Below are positions 16,047 to 24,906 of a stretch of 33,039 bases of DNA, piece by piece. Both the position numbers and the translations under genes were made by a program. Where the stretch lies: assembly GCA_002863155.1 (NCBI GenBank), contig PKED01000054.1:1-33039 (forward strand), read 5' to 3'. Source of the DNA: Sphingomonadaceae bacterium. Its GTDB lineage: Bacteria; Pseudomonadota; Alphaproteobacteria; Sphingomonadales; Sphingomonadaceae. The notes beneath the pieces are model-generated. The model saw only the letters and a list, made by a program, of their open reading frames with translations. It was not told where the DNA came from and searched no databases. Positions within the stretch are counted from its first letter, which is position 1; the number at the start of each line of letters is the position of its first letter.

Positions 16047-19000
16047 ATGGACCATCCCGTCTTCTTCGACCCTTCAGGCTCAAGGCGTCGGTGGACGGCG
16101 CGTGGTTTCTGGTCGGTGATCGGTCTTGCGGTGCTCGCCGCGGCGGTTTTCGTTCTGACACTGGTGAATGTACCGACCGGGCGCGAGCTGCCGCTGGCGT
16201 TCGAACGCGCGCAGCCGGTGCCGCTCAGTCGGCAGATTTCGACGCTGCGTTATCGCTTCGACCGCTGGCTGCCGGGCGGAAAGCCGGTTGGCGGCGGCAA
16301 GCCGGTGACGATGGCCTTCTATGTGCCCTGGGACCCATCGAGCGCGCAATCGCTGAGCCGTAACATCGGCGCGATCGATATCCTGGCGCCGGTAACCTTT
16401 TTCGTGAATGGCCCGGCGCATGCGCTGAACGTGACACATGACGCGCCACTCGCGCGAATATTGGCAGGTGCCCCGCATCATCCGGCGGTCATGCCGCTCG
16501 TCCAGAATGCCGATCATGGCCAATGGGACACGAAAGGCGCCGTCGCGCTGTTTCGGAACAAGGCCGCGCGGGTCCGATTGATCGCGGCGTTGAGGGCGGC
16601 GGTTGCTGCGCACCACTGGGCCGGAATCATCTTCGATTTCGAATCGATCACGCCAGCCGCGATGCCCGCCTATCGCCAGCTGATCCGCGAAGCGAATGCG
16701 GCGTTCGACACGATCGGCGCATCGGTGTTCGTGACGGTGCCGGTCGGCGATCCGGCATGGTCGCCGCGCGCCTTCGCCGCCGTCGCCGACAAGATCGTGC
16801 TGATGAATTATGATCTGCATTCGGAGCCGGGCGACCCGGGACCGATCGCGCCACAGGCTTGGTACGTCGACAATCTGCGCCGTGCCCTGGCCGAGGTAAA
16901 GGCCGACCGGATGATCGTTGCCGTCGGCAGCTACGGTTATGACTGGCACGACAATGCCGCCGATCCGATGACGGTCGAGGAAGCCTGGCTGGCGGCGCAT
17001 GACAGCGGCGCGGCGATCACTTTCGATCGCGCCAGCGGCAATAGCGGCTTTGGCTATGAGGAAGACGGCGTCAGCCATCAGGTGTGGCTGCTCGATGCCG
17101 CCGCGATGTGGAACGAGTTGAAGGCACTGCGCGCAAGTGGGCTGGGCAGCATCGCGCTGTGGCGGATGGGGAGCGAAGATCCCGGCGTCTGGCCGGCGAT
17201 CGCGGCTTTCCGAAAAGGCAGCGTGCCCGATCTGCGCCGCATCGACCAGATTTCGAATGCCGATGTGGAAGGTTCGGGCGAAATCCTGCGGATCACGGCC
17301 ACGCCGCAGGGTGGCGCGCGCACGGTTCGCTTCGACCGGCAGGAGCTGATCCGCGACGAACGCTATGACGTGTTGCCGACGCCTTATGTCGTCAAGCGGA
17401 CCGGCGCACGGCCCAAGCTGATCGCGCTGACGTTCGACGATGGTCCCGACCCCATATGGACGCCGCCGATCCTCGACATACTGAAACGCGCGCATGTGCC
17501 CGCCACCTTTTTCGTGATCGGCGAGAATGCTTTGCAGAACCCGCTGCTGCTGCAACGGATGGTCGCCGACGGGCATGAGCTGGGCAACCACACCTATACC
17601 CATCCCAATCTGGCGCTGGCGTCGGCGTCGGTGACGCGGTTGGAACTCAACCTGACGCAGCGTCTGCTCGAAGCCTATACGGGGCGATCGACCCGGCTGT
17701 TCCGGGCGCCCTATTTCGGCGATGCCGAGCCGACGACGGCGGATGAATTGTTGCCCGCGCTGGTCGCGCAGGGTCAGGGTTATACGGTGGTGGGGCTCCA
17801 TGCCGATCCCGGCGACTGGAAGCGGCCCGGTGCGGAGTCGATTGTCGACCAGACGGTGGCGTCGGTGCTGTCGGCCACGCCCGAGACGTCGCGCAACATC
17901 GTGTTGCTCCACGACGGCGGCGGCGACCGCGCGCAGACCGTGGCGGCACTGCCTGCGATCATCGCCAGGCTGCGCGCGCGCGGCTATCGCTTCGTTCCGG
18001 TATCAACGCTCGCCGGGCTGAACCGCGAAGCGGTGATGCCGACGATCGAGGGGTCCGATCTCGCGGCGGTGCGCGCCGATGTCGGCATGTTCCTGCTGCT
18101 CGCCGGCGTGCAGTGGCTGTTCGGCTGGATGTTTGCGCTGGCGATCGCGATCGGTATTGCGCGGGCAGTCGTGATCGCCGGTATCGCGCTGCTGCGTCGC
18201 CGCCGGAAGACTCCGCCCGAAACCAGTTTCCAGCCGCCTGTGACGGTCATCATCCCGGCCTTTAACGAAGCGCGGGTTATTGAAGCATCGGTCCGTCGGG
18301 TGCTGGCAAGCGACTATCCCGAACTGCAGGTGATCGTCGTCGACGATGGATCGACCGACGGGACGAGCGGGGTCGTCGAGCGCGCATTTGGTGACGAGCC
18401 ATGTGTGACGCTGCTCACCCTGGTGAATGGCGGCAAGGCCAGGGCGCTCAATCAAGCGCTGCGGGTGGCGACCGCGGAGATTATCATCGCGCTCGACGCC
18501 GACACCCAGTTCGAAGTCACCACGATCGACCGGCTCGCGCGCTGGTTCGCAGATCCGGCGGTCGGCGCCGTCGCGGGCAATGCAAAGGTCGGCAACCGCA
18601 TCAATCTTGTCACCCGGTGGCAGGCGGTCGAATATGTGACGGCGCAAAATCTCGAACGGCGCGCGCTTGCCCGGTTCGATGCGATCACCGTCGTGCCGGG
18701 CGCGGTCGGGGCATGGCGTCGGGCCGCGCTCGACGCGGTCGGCGGTTATCCGGTCGACACGCTGGCCGAGGACCAGGACCTGACGATCGCGATCCAGCGC
18801 GCCGGTTGGCAGGTCACTTATGATACCGATGCGGTTGCCTGGACCGAAGCACCGCAGACGTTTCGCGCGCTTGCAAAGCAGCGCTATCGCTGGGCGTTCG
18901 GGACGTTGCAGTGCCTGTGGAAACATCGCGGCGTGATTTCCGAGGGCCGCCCGCGGGGCCTCGCAAGGATCGGCATGCCGCAGGCATGGCTGTTCCAGAT

Positions 19001-19361
19001 ATTCTTTGCCGCGATATCGCCGTTCATCGATCTGGCGCTGGTCGCCTCGATCGTTTCGACCGCCAGTCGGGTCGCGCAGCACGGCTGGGCACAGACCCAG
19101 ACCGACGTGCTGCGCATGGCGCTTTACTGGCTGATCTTCACGACGATCGACATCGTCGCGGGGGCCATCGCCTATCGGCTCGACGGGCGCGAGCCGCGCT
19201 ATCCGGTGCTGCTTCTCGTCGCGCAGCGCTTCGTCTATCGCCAGATCATGTATTGGGTGGTGATCCGCGCGATCGGTGCCGCGATCGGCGGCTGGTGGGT
19301 CGGCTGGGGAAAGCTCGAACGAACCGGCGCGGTCGCGGACGTCATTTCCGCCGCGCGCTGA
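16047..19361 (+). CDS. three-domain GH18-like / NodB deacetylase / GT2 glycosyltransferase fusion
   Basis: This 1104-residue membrane protein combines three carbohydrate domains. After one N-terminal membrane helix (residues ~20-42) comes a GH18-like barrel (about 85-390) with GIIFDFES, keeping D197 and E199 of the chitinase DxxDxDxE motif. A NodB polysaccharide deacetylase follows (about 455-665) with TFDDGPDP at 462-469 and the metal site H515-x3-H519 in GNHTYTHPN. A second membrane region (about 685-720) precedes a processive GT2 domain (about 730-980) with DDGSTDGT, D817-A-D819, EDQD (908-911) and QRYRW (945-949), followed by C-terminal membrane helices. It may make, de-N-acetylate and trim a beta-linked GlcNAc-type polymer; the polymer is inference. 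The start at 16047 has a weak ribosome site. Confidence 0.9.
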   Translation: MDHPVFFDPSGSRRRWTARGFWSVIGLAVLAAAVFVLTLVNVPTGRELPLAFERAQPVPLSRQISTLRYRFDRWLPGGKPVGGGKPVTMAFYVPWDPSSAQSLSRNIGAIDILAPVTFFVNGPAHALNVTHDAPLARILAGAPHHPAVMPLVQNADHGQWDTKGAVALFRNKAARVRLIAALRAAVAAHHWAGIIFDFESITPAAMPAYRQLIREANAAFDTIGASVFVTVPVGDPAWSPRAFAAVADKIVLMNYDLHSEPGDPGPIAPQAWYVDNLRRALAEVKADRMIVAVGSYGYDWHDNAADPMTVEEAWLAAHDSGAAITFDRASGNSGFGYEEDGVSHQVWLLDAAAMWNELKALRASGLGSIALWRMGSEDPGVWPAIAAFRKGSVPDLRRIDQISNADVEGSGEILRITATPQGGARTVRFDRQELIRDERYDVLPTPYVVKRTGARPKLIALTFDDGPDPIWTPPILDILKRAHVPATFFVIGENALQNPLLLQRMVADGHELGNHTYTHPNLALASASVTRLELNLTQRLLEAYTGRSTRLFRAPYFGDAEPTTADELLPALVAQGQGYTVVGLHADPGDWKRPGAESIVDQTVASVLSATPETSRNIVLLHDGGGDRAQTVAALPAIIARLRARGYRFVPVSTLAGLNREAVMPTIEGSDLAAVRADVGMFLLLAGVQWLFGWMFALAIAIGIARAVVIAGIALLRRRRKTPPETSFQPPVTVIIPAFNEARVIEASVRRVLASDYPELQVIVVDDGSTDGTSGVVERAFGDEPCVTLLTLVNGGKARALNQALRVATAEIIIALDADTQFEVTTIDRLARWFADPAVGAVAGNAKVGNRINLVTRWQAVEYVTAQNLERRALARFDAITVVPGAVGAWRRAALDAVGGYPVDTLAEDQDLTIAIQRAGWQVTYDTDAVAWTEAPQTFRALAKQRYRWAFGTLQCLWKHRGVISEGRPRGLARIGMPQAWLFQIFFAAISPFIDLALVASIVSTASRVAQHGWAQTQTDVLRMALYWLIFTTIDIVAGAIAYRLDGREPRYPVLLLVAQRFVYRQIMYWVVIRAIGAAIGGWWVGWGKLERTGAVADVISAAR

Positions 19362-19511
19362 GCACGGTCTGCTTTGCGCCATCGCTTTCCCGCTTTTTCC
19401 GCTAACTGTCGATAAATTGCTTTTGGAGTAGTCGGTTGCACGTCGCTAGCTATAGTCGGCGGCGCGCTTCGGACATGGTCCACAAGATGCCGATCGCTGA
19501 GGAGAGATTGG

Positions 19512-21152
19512 ATGGTCGAGCTGATCGGCGGTTTTCTGACCGGGCGCTATGCCCCGCATGGATATTGCCTGTTGTGGCAGCCCGAGCTCGTTTGGACCCA
19601 CGTTATCGCGGACGTGCTCATCGCGCTGGCCTATTTCTCGATTCCATTGGCGTTGATCACGTTCGCGCGGCGTCGTCGCGATGTCAGCTTTGGCTGGATG
19701 ATCTGGCTGTTCGCGTTGTTCATTCTGGCATGCGGAACGTCGCACCTGATGCAGGTCTGGAACCTGTGGCACGGCGATTACGGGGTCGAGGCGATCGTGA
19801 AGGCGATTACGGCAGCGGCTTCGGTGCCGACCGCGATCCTGCTCTGGCGGTTGATTCCACAGGCTTTGGCGCTGCCGTCCCCAAACCAGCTTCAGGCCGC
19901 CAATCAGGCACTGGCGGCGCTTGTCGCCGAACGCGATTCGGCGCTTGCGAGCCTGCAGGCGGAGATCGCGCAGCGCGAGCGCGCTGAGGAAGCGCTGGTC
20001 CAGGCGCGCAAGATCGACGCGATCGGGCAGCTGACCGGCGGCATCGCCCATGATTTCAACAATCTGCTCCAGGCGGTGGCGGGCAATCTCGACCTGATGC
20101 TGCGCCGTCCGGACGATCCCGCGCGCGTGACCCGCTGGGCAGAGAACGCGCTCAAGGGAGTCGATCGCGGCAAGAAGCTGGCCGGGCAGCTGCTGGCGTT
20201 CTCACGCGTCCAGCGGCTCGAGCTGCGACCGGTCGACGTCAATGCGCTGCTGAAGGGCATGGCCGATCTGATCCGCGGCAGCATCGGTGCGCAGATCGCG
20301 TTCGACATGGCGCTTGATTCCGCCACGGGCATCGTCGAAGCCGACAAGGTACAGCTCGAACTCGCGATCCTGAACCTTGCGATCAATGCGCGAGACGCGA
20401 TGCCCGGGGTCGGACGGCTCGCCATTTCGACGCACCAGGTGACGATTAAGGGCAATCCCGAACTGCGCGACGGTCGTTACCTCGAAATTGCAGTGCGCGA
20501 CAGCGGTTCCGGGATGACCGAGGATGTCGCGCGCCGTGCCTTCGAGCCTTTTTTCACGACCAAGGATGTAGGGCAAGGCACCGGGCTTGGGCTCAGCATG
20601 GCGTTTGGCGTCGCGCGGCAGTCGGGCGGGACGCTGCGGCTCGACACCGCGCCCGGTGCCGGTACGACGGTGACGATCGTCCTGCCGCTGATCGCGGTGG
20701 GTGAGATCAAGGCCAGTGAAACGGTGGCCGACAAATCATTCGCGCCGCTTCCGCTTCCGACACCGAACGGCAAGCGCGTGCTGGTGATAGACGATGACGA
20801 AGATGTGCGCAGCACGATCGTGGGGGCGCTGGAGATGCTCGGCTACGCTCCGGCCGATTTTGCCGATGGCATGAGCGGTCTCGCCGCTCTGTCGTCGGTC
20901 GACCCTGCTTTTGCGGTAATCGACTATGCGATGCCGGTGCAGAACGGCGCGGAAGTGGCGCAGGCGCTCCGCCAGGCGGTTCCCGATCTGCCGATCATCT
21001 TTGCCAGCGGCTATGCCGACAGTGCCGCGCTCGACGCCGTGGCCGACACAAACACCCGGATCGTGCGCAAACCGTTCCGGACTGCCGAGCTGGCGCGCGT
21101 GATCGCGGCGCTGACCGGCGGCGATGGCGACGACCGTCGAAACGACAAGTAG
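19512..21152 (+). CDS. hybrid histidine kinase with an ETR1-type ethylene-binding membrane domain
   Basis: This 546-residue protein has three membrane helices at about residues 30-50, 62-84 and 93-117, matching the ethylene-binding domain of plant ETR1. D34, Y41, I44, P45, I71, C74 and H78 correspond to ETR1 D25, Y32, I35, P36, I62, C65 and H69 at a constant offset of 9; C65 and H69 are the Cu(I) ligands in ETR1. A coiled coil (about 125-165) leads to a HisKA domain with phospho-acceptor H180 in GGIAHDFNNLL. An HATPase domain follows (NAINARDAM, DSGSGM, GTGLGLSM), then a C-terminal receiver domain with D471 as phospho-acceptor. A GAGGAGAGA ribosome site supports the ATG at 19512. ccmC follows after 33 bp. 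Ligand binding is inferred from the motif. Confidence 0.9.
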   Translation: MVELIGGFLTGRYAPHGYCLLWQPELVWTHVIADVLIALAYFSIPLALITFARRRRDVSFGWMIWLFALFILACGTSHLMQVWNLWHGDYGVEAIVKAITAAASVPTAILLWRLIPQALALPSPNQLQAANQALAALVAERDSALASLQAEIAQRERAEEALVQARKIDAIGQLTGGIAHDFNNLLQAVAGNLDLMLRRPDDPARVTRWAENALKGVDRGKKLAGQLLAFSRVQRLELRPVDVNALLKGMADLIRGSIGAQIAFDMALDSATGIVEADKVQLELAILNLAINARDAMPGVGRLAISTHQVTIKGNPELRDGRYLEIAVRDSGSGMTEDVARRAFEPFFTTKDVGQGTGLGLSMAFGVARQSGGTLRLDTAPGAGTTVTIVLPLIAVGEIKASETVADKSFAPLPLPTPNGKRVLVIDDDEDVRSTIVGALEMLGYAPADFADGMSGLAALSSVDPAFAVIDYAMPVQNGAEVAQALRQAVPDLPIIFASGYADSAALDAVADTNTRIVRKPFRTAELARVIAALTGGDGDDRRNDK

Positions 21153-21185
21153 ATTTGTCGGACGCTCTGGCTTAGAAAGCTCGCG

Positions 21186-21911
21186 GTGCCGTCGATTCAT
21201 GCCCTTGCGAACCCAGCGCGTTTTCTGAAGATCGCGCGCCCGCTTACTCCGGCGCTGTTCTGGCCAGGCGTCTTGCTGATCGCTTATGGCGCCTGGGGCG
21301 CGTTGACCCAGATTCCGCCCGACTATCTGCAGGGGGAGACGGTCAGGATTCTCCATATCCATGTCCCGACCGCGTGGCTCGGCATGGCGGGATGGAGCGG
21401 TATCGCGATCTCGAGCCTCGTCTTCTTGATCTGGCGCCATCCCCTTGCGATGGCCGCCGCGCGGGCATGCGCCTTGCCCGGCGCGATGTTCGCCGCGCTG
21501 TGTCTGATCACCGGGTCGATCTGGGGTCGGCCGACCTGGGGGACGTGGTGGGAATGGGACGGGCGGCTGACGTCGATGTTGCTGCTGCTCTTCGTCTATC
21601 TGGGCTTCATGGCGCTGGCCCGCGCGGATCAGGACCGTGGCGGTGACGGCCGCATTCCGGCGCTCTACGGCATTGCCGGATCGATCCTGTTGCCGATCAT
21701 CCGCTATTCGGTGGTCTGGTGGAATACGCTGCATCAGGGGCAGAGCATCGGGGTGACGAAGTCGACGATCGATGCGTCGATCATCTGGCCGCTATGGTTT
21801 ACCTTGAGCGGTTTCACGCTGTTTTTCGCCGCTATCGTGCTGATGCGGATGCGCGCGGAACTCGCGAATACCAAGGCGGAGGCGCGCCTGCGCCGGATGG
21901 CGGCGCAATGA
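21186..21911 (+). CDS. ccmC: cytochrome c maturation heme-handling protein CcmC
   Basis: This 241-residue inner-membrane protein has about six helices. It carries the tryptophan-rich heme-binding signature of the family, WGTWWEWDGRLTS (about residues 118-130), flanked by conserved histidines in ILHIHVPTAW (about residues 57-66) and WWNTLHQGQS. CcmC presents heme to CcmE on the periplasmic side in system I cytochrome c maturation. The start is a GTG at 21186 with only a weak purine stretch upstream; the following residues (HALANPARFLKIARPLTP) match sphingomonad CcmC N-termini from memory. It overlaps ccmD by 4 bp. ccmA and ccmB do not precede it; a histidine kinase gene does. Confidence 0.95.
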   Translation: MPSIHALANPARFLKIARPLTPALFWPGVLLIAYGAWGALTQIPPDYLQGETVRILHIHVPTAWLGMAGWSGIAISSLVFLIWRHPLAMAAARACALPGAMFAALCLITGSIWGRPTWGTWWEWDGRLTSMLLLLFVYLGFMALARADQDRGGDGRIPALYGIAGSILLPIIRYSVVWWNTLHQGQSIGVTKSTIDASIIWPLWFTLSGFTLFFAAIVLMRMRAELANTKAEARLRRMAAQ

Positions 21912-22021
21912 ACCCCTGGCCCTTCGTCACCGCTGCCTATGCGGTCACCCTGATTGCGGCTACAGCGATCGCGCTATGGAGCTGGCGGGCAATGCAGCGC
22001 GCGGAAAGGCGGGGCAAGTGA
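21908..22021 (+). CDS. ccmD: small membrane protein CcmD
   Basis: This 37-residue protein (MNPWPFVTAAYAVT, then a single membrane helix, then RAMQRAERRGK) has the layout of CcmD, which helps release holo-CcmE from the CcmABC complex. It overlaps ccmC by ATGA and ccmE by GTGA, so it is tightly coupled in the operon. The call rests on position, size and the WPFVxxAY start typical of alphaproteobacterial CcmD. Confidence 0.85.
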   Translation: MNPWPFVTAAYAVTLIAATAIALWSWRAMQRAERRGK

Positions 22022-22452
22022 AGGCGAAGCACCAGCGGCTGTATCTCGCGCTGCTTGGTGTCGCGGCGATCGCGGGCGCTAGCGGGCTCGCGCTCTCGGC
22101 TCTGAAGGATCAAGCTGCGTTCTTCTACGCGCCCGGCGATATTGCCAAGCAAGGGCTGCCGCTTGGACGTGCGGTGCGGCTGGGCGGGATGGTCGAGGGT
22201 GGCTCGATCCGCAAGCTCGCCGATGGCGTCACCATCAACTTCCTCGTGACCGATGGCAAGGCGACCGTGCCGGTCCGCTTCAAGGGCATCACCCCCGACC
22301 TGTTCAAGGAACGGTCGGGCGTTGTCGCCGAAGGGCAATTCCAGCCGGACGGCAGCTTCGTCGCGAGCAACCTGCTCGCCAAGCATGACGAGAAATATAT
22401 GCCTCCCGAGATGGCGGGCAAGATGGCCGAGCCGAAATCGCCCAAACGGTGA
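22018..22452 (+). CDS. ccmE: heme chaperone CcmE
   Basis: This 144-residue periplasmic heme chaperone is anchored by one N-terminal helix (residues ~9-28). The heme-attaching histidine is H123 in the HxxxY motif HDEKY (123-127), preceded by NLLAKHDEKYMPPEM, a diagnostic stretch. The OB-fold body includes FFYAPGDIAKQGLPLGRAVRLGGMVEGGS. The GTG start at 22018 overlaps the ccmD stop by 4 bp and gives the expected KAKHQRLYLAL N-terminus; a longer frame from 21976 would add residues that overlap ccmD and do not fit. Confidence 0.95.
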   Translation: MKAKHQRLYLALLGVAAIAGASGLALSALKDQAAFFYAPGDIAKQGLPLGRAVRLGGMVEGGSIRKLADGVTINFLVTDGKATVPVRFKGITPDLFKERSGVVAEGQFQPDGSFVASNLLAKHDEKYMPPEMAGKMAEPKSPKR

Positions 22453-22462
22453 GTAGGGCCCG

Positions 22463-24391
22463 ATGATCGCCGAAGCGGGGCTCGCCGCTCTCTGGATCGC
22501 GGCTGCACTCGCCGCGCTGCAATTCGTGCTGGCGGCTATCGGCATTGCCCGCGGCGATCCCGATGTGCTGGGCGGCGTCCGGCCGGTCGCGGTCGTGCAG
22601 GGCGTGATCGTCGCGCTCGCGCTCGCGTTGCTGATCTGGGCGTTCGTCGACACCGATTTGTCGGTGCGGCTGGTCGCCGACAACAGCCATTCGGCCAAAC
22701 CGCTGATCTACAAGATCGCCGGCGCCTGGGGGAACCATGAAGGCTCGATGCTGCTATGGGTCACGATCCTCGGGCTGGCGGGCGGGGCGGTGGCGTTGCT
22801 GGAACGCCAGCTTGCCGAGAAGACCCTCGTCGCGACGCTGGGCAGTCAGGCACTGATCGCGCTCGGCTTCTACGCTTTTCTGCTGTTCGCCTCGAACCCG
22901 TTCGCGCGCGTAGTGAAGCCGGAGGCCGATGGTGCCGGCCTGAATCCGTTGTTGCAGGATCCCGGGCTCGCCTTCCACCCGCCGACGCTCTACATCGGCT
23001 ATGTCGGCATTTCGGTCGCGTTCTCGTTCGCGGTCGGGGCGATGGTGATGCGCGACGTGGGGCCGGCCTTTGCGCGCGCGATGCGGCCCTGGGTGCTCGG
23101 CGCGTGGATTTTCCTGACGCTCGGTATCACGGCGGGCAGCTATTGGGCCTATTACGAGCTCGGCTGGGGCGGCTGGTGGTTCTGGGACCCGGTTGAAAAT
23201 GCCTCGCTGATGCCGTGGCTCGCGGCGACGGCGCTGTTGCATTCGGTGACCGTGCTCGCGACGCGCGACGGGCTGCGCGCCTGGACGATCATGCTCGCGG
23301 TGGTCGCCTTTTCGATGTCGATGGTCGGCACGTTCCTGGTGCGGTCGGGCATCCTGACGAGCGTGCATGCCTTTGCCGTCGATCCAGAGCGAGGCGCGTT
23401 TATTTTGGCCCTGCTTGCGCTTTACATTGGCGGTGCGCTGCTGCTGTTTGCCACGCGCGTGTCGACGATCCGGGAAGGACAGGGGTTCGAATTCGTCAGC
23501 CGCGAAGGTGCTCTCGTCGCGAACAACCTGCTCCTGTCGGTGATTCTGGGCGTGGTGCTGATCGGCACGCTTTATCCGATCTTTGCCGCCGGGGTTTTCG
23601 GTCTGCAGGTGTCGATCGGACCGCCCTTTTTCAACAAGGCGGCGGGGCCGGTCGCGCTTTTGCTCGTTGCGGTCATGGCGGCGGGGCCGCTCATGCGCTG
23701 GCGCCGCGATGACGGCAGCGCGGTGCTGCAGCGACTGTTCGTGCCGATCGTTGCGACCGGCATGGCGGCAGCGGCGCTCGTCGTATTCGCGATCGATGCC
23801 GGCGTTCTGCCGATCCTGGGACTTGCGCTGGCGCTCGGCCTGGCGATCGCCAGCGTCGCGCCGCTGTGGAAGCGCAATCTGCGCCGCACCCCGCTATTCA
23901 CCTATGGCATGGTGCTGTCGCACCTCGGGATTGCGGTCAGCCTGGCCGGGATGGCGAGCGAAAGCGCCTTCACCGAGCAAACGCTCGTCGCCGCGCGGAT
24001 CGGCGAGCCGTACCGCATCGGACCATATAGCGTGACGATCGCGAAGATCCGGCCCGTGCTCGGCCCCAACTGGTCCGCACTCGAGGCGGAATTGCGGGTC
24101 GAGCGGGGTGGATCGCGCATCGTCCTGACGCCGCAGTCGCGCTTTTTCGCCAATCCGGCGACCACAACCAACGAATCGTCGATCGCGACCGTGTTCGACG
24201 GACAGCTCTACACCGTTCTCGGCCAGCAGGACGATGAGGGTCGCTGGCAGCTTCGATTGTGGTGGAAGCCGTTCGTCACGCTGATCTGGGCAGGCGGGGC
24301 GATGGTCGCGATCGGCGGGCTGCTCGCGTTGATCGGGCGCCTGCTCCGCGAGCGGCGCACGGCGGCTCGGCGGCAGGAGGGTTTTGCGTGA
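22463..24391 (+). CDS. ccmF: cytochrome c heme lyase subunit CcmF
   Basis: This 642-residue polytopic membrane protein has the expected length (family about 650). It has the WWD heme-handling motif WGGWWFWDPVENASLMPW (about residues 234-251), with the conserved upstream GNHEGSMLLW and HPPTLYIGYVG segments and a large C-terminal periplasmic loop (TLVAARIGEPYRIGPYSV...). CcmF takes heme from CcmE and, with CcmH, attaches it to apocytochrome c. The ATG at 22463 lies 10 bp after ccmE. It overlaps ccmG by 4 bp (GTGA). Confidence 0.96.
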   Translation: MIAEAGLAALWIAAALAALQFVLAAIGIARGDPDVLGGVRPVAVVQGVIVALALALLIWAFVDTDLSVRLVADNSHSAKPLIYKIAGAWGNHEGSMLLWVTILGLAGGAVALLERQLAEKTLVATLGSQALIALGFYAFLLFASNPFARVVKPEADGAGLNPLLQDPGLAFHPPTLYIGYVGISVAFSFAVGAMVMRDVGPAFARAMRPWVLGAWIFLTLGITAGSYWAYYELGWGGWWFWDPVENASLMPWLAATALLHSVTVLATRDGLRAWTIMLAVVAFSMSMVGTFLVRSGILTSVHAFAVDPERGAFILALLALYIGGALLLFATRVSTIREGQGFEFVSREGALVANNLLLSVILGVVLIGTLYPIFAAGVFGLQVSIGPPFFNKAAGPVALLLVAVMAAGPLMRWRRDDGSAVLQRLFVPIVATGMAAAALVVFAIDAGVLPILGLALALGLAIASVAPLWKRNLRRTPLFTYGMVLSHLGIAVSLAGMASESAFTEQTLVAARIGEPYRIGPYSVTIAKIRPVLGPNWSALEAELRVERGGSRIVLTPQSRFFANPATTTNESSIATVFDGQLYTVLGQQDDEGRWQLRLWWKPFVTLIWAGGAMVAIGGLLALIGRLLRERRTAARRQEGFA

Positions 24392-24906
24392 AGCTGTGGC
24401 TGCCACTGCTGGGTTTTTTGGCACTGGTTATCGTTGCCATCTGGGGACTTGCGCGGCCTGCCGACCGGACGATCCGGTCCGGCATGGTCGGGCGCGACCT
24501 GCCCGCATTCACGCTCGCGCCGATCGTCCCCGGCAAGCCCGGCTTGTCGAACAAGGCGTTCGGCGACGGCAAACCCCGCCTGCTCAATGTCTTCGCCAGC
24601 TGGTGCGGGCCTTGTGCTGCGGAGGCGCCGAAGCTCACGCGCCTGAAGGCGCTCGGCGCCACGATCGAGGCGGTGGCGATCCGCGACAGGCCTGACGATG
24701 TCCGCGATTTCCTGACCCGCTACGGCGATCCTTTCGCGGCGATCGGCAGCGATCCCGAAAGCGAAGTGCAGCTGGCGCTGGGCTCCTCCGGCGTCCCGGA
24801 GACGTTCGTCATCGACGGCAAAGGGCGGATCGCCTTCCAGCATGTCGGCGAGATCCGGGACGAGAACGTCCCGGAAATCATGGCGGCGCTGGAGAAAGCG
24901 AAATGA
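24388..24906 (+). CDS. ccmG: thiol:disulfide interchange protein CcmG (DsbE)
   Basis: This 172-residue thioredoxin-fold protein is anchored by one N-terminal helix (residues ~3-20). It has the active site W72-C73-G-P-C76 in FASWCGPCAAEAP and the cis-proline region SSGVPETFVIDGKG, both typical of CcmG/DsbE. It reduces the apocytochrome or CcmH cysteines in the periplasm before heme attachment. The GTG start at 24388 overlaps ccmF by 4 bp; no better start with a ribosome site is near. Confidence 0.95.
   Translation: MKLWLPLLGFLALVIVAIWGLARPADRTIRSGMVGRDLPAFTLAPIVPGKPGLSNKAFGDGKPRLLNVFASWCGPCAAEAPKLTRLKALGATIEAVAIRDRPDDVRDFLTRYGDPFAAIGSDPESEVQLALGSSGVPETFVIDGKGRIAFQHVGEIRDENVPEIMAALEKAK

Noticed and set aside
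16080..17912. Long minus-strand open frame (610 codons) under the GH18/NodB fusion gene
   Set aside because: It is antisense to a confidently identified gene, rich in Arg/His/Pro with no family motifs, and such mirrored frames are expected in high-GC DNA. Similar minus-strand frames at 7148-8806, 9735-11054, 18003-19382 and 4542-5447 were rejected for the same reason.
19423..19456. Sigma-70-like promoter upstream of the hybrid kinase (TATAGT at 19451)
   Set aside because: The -10-like hexamer is good, but no -35 hexamer lies at 16-18 bp; spacing to TTGCAC or TTGGAG is wrong.
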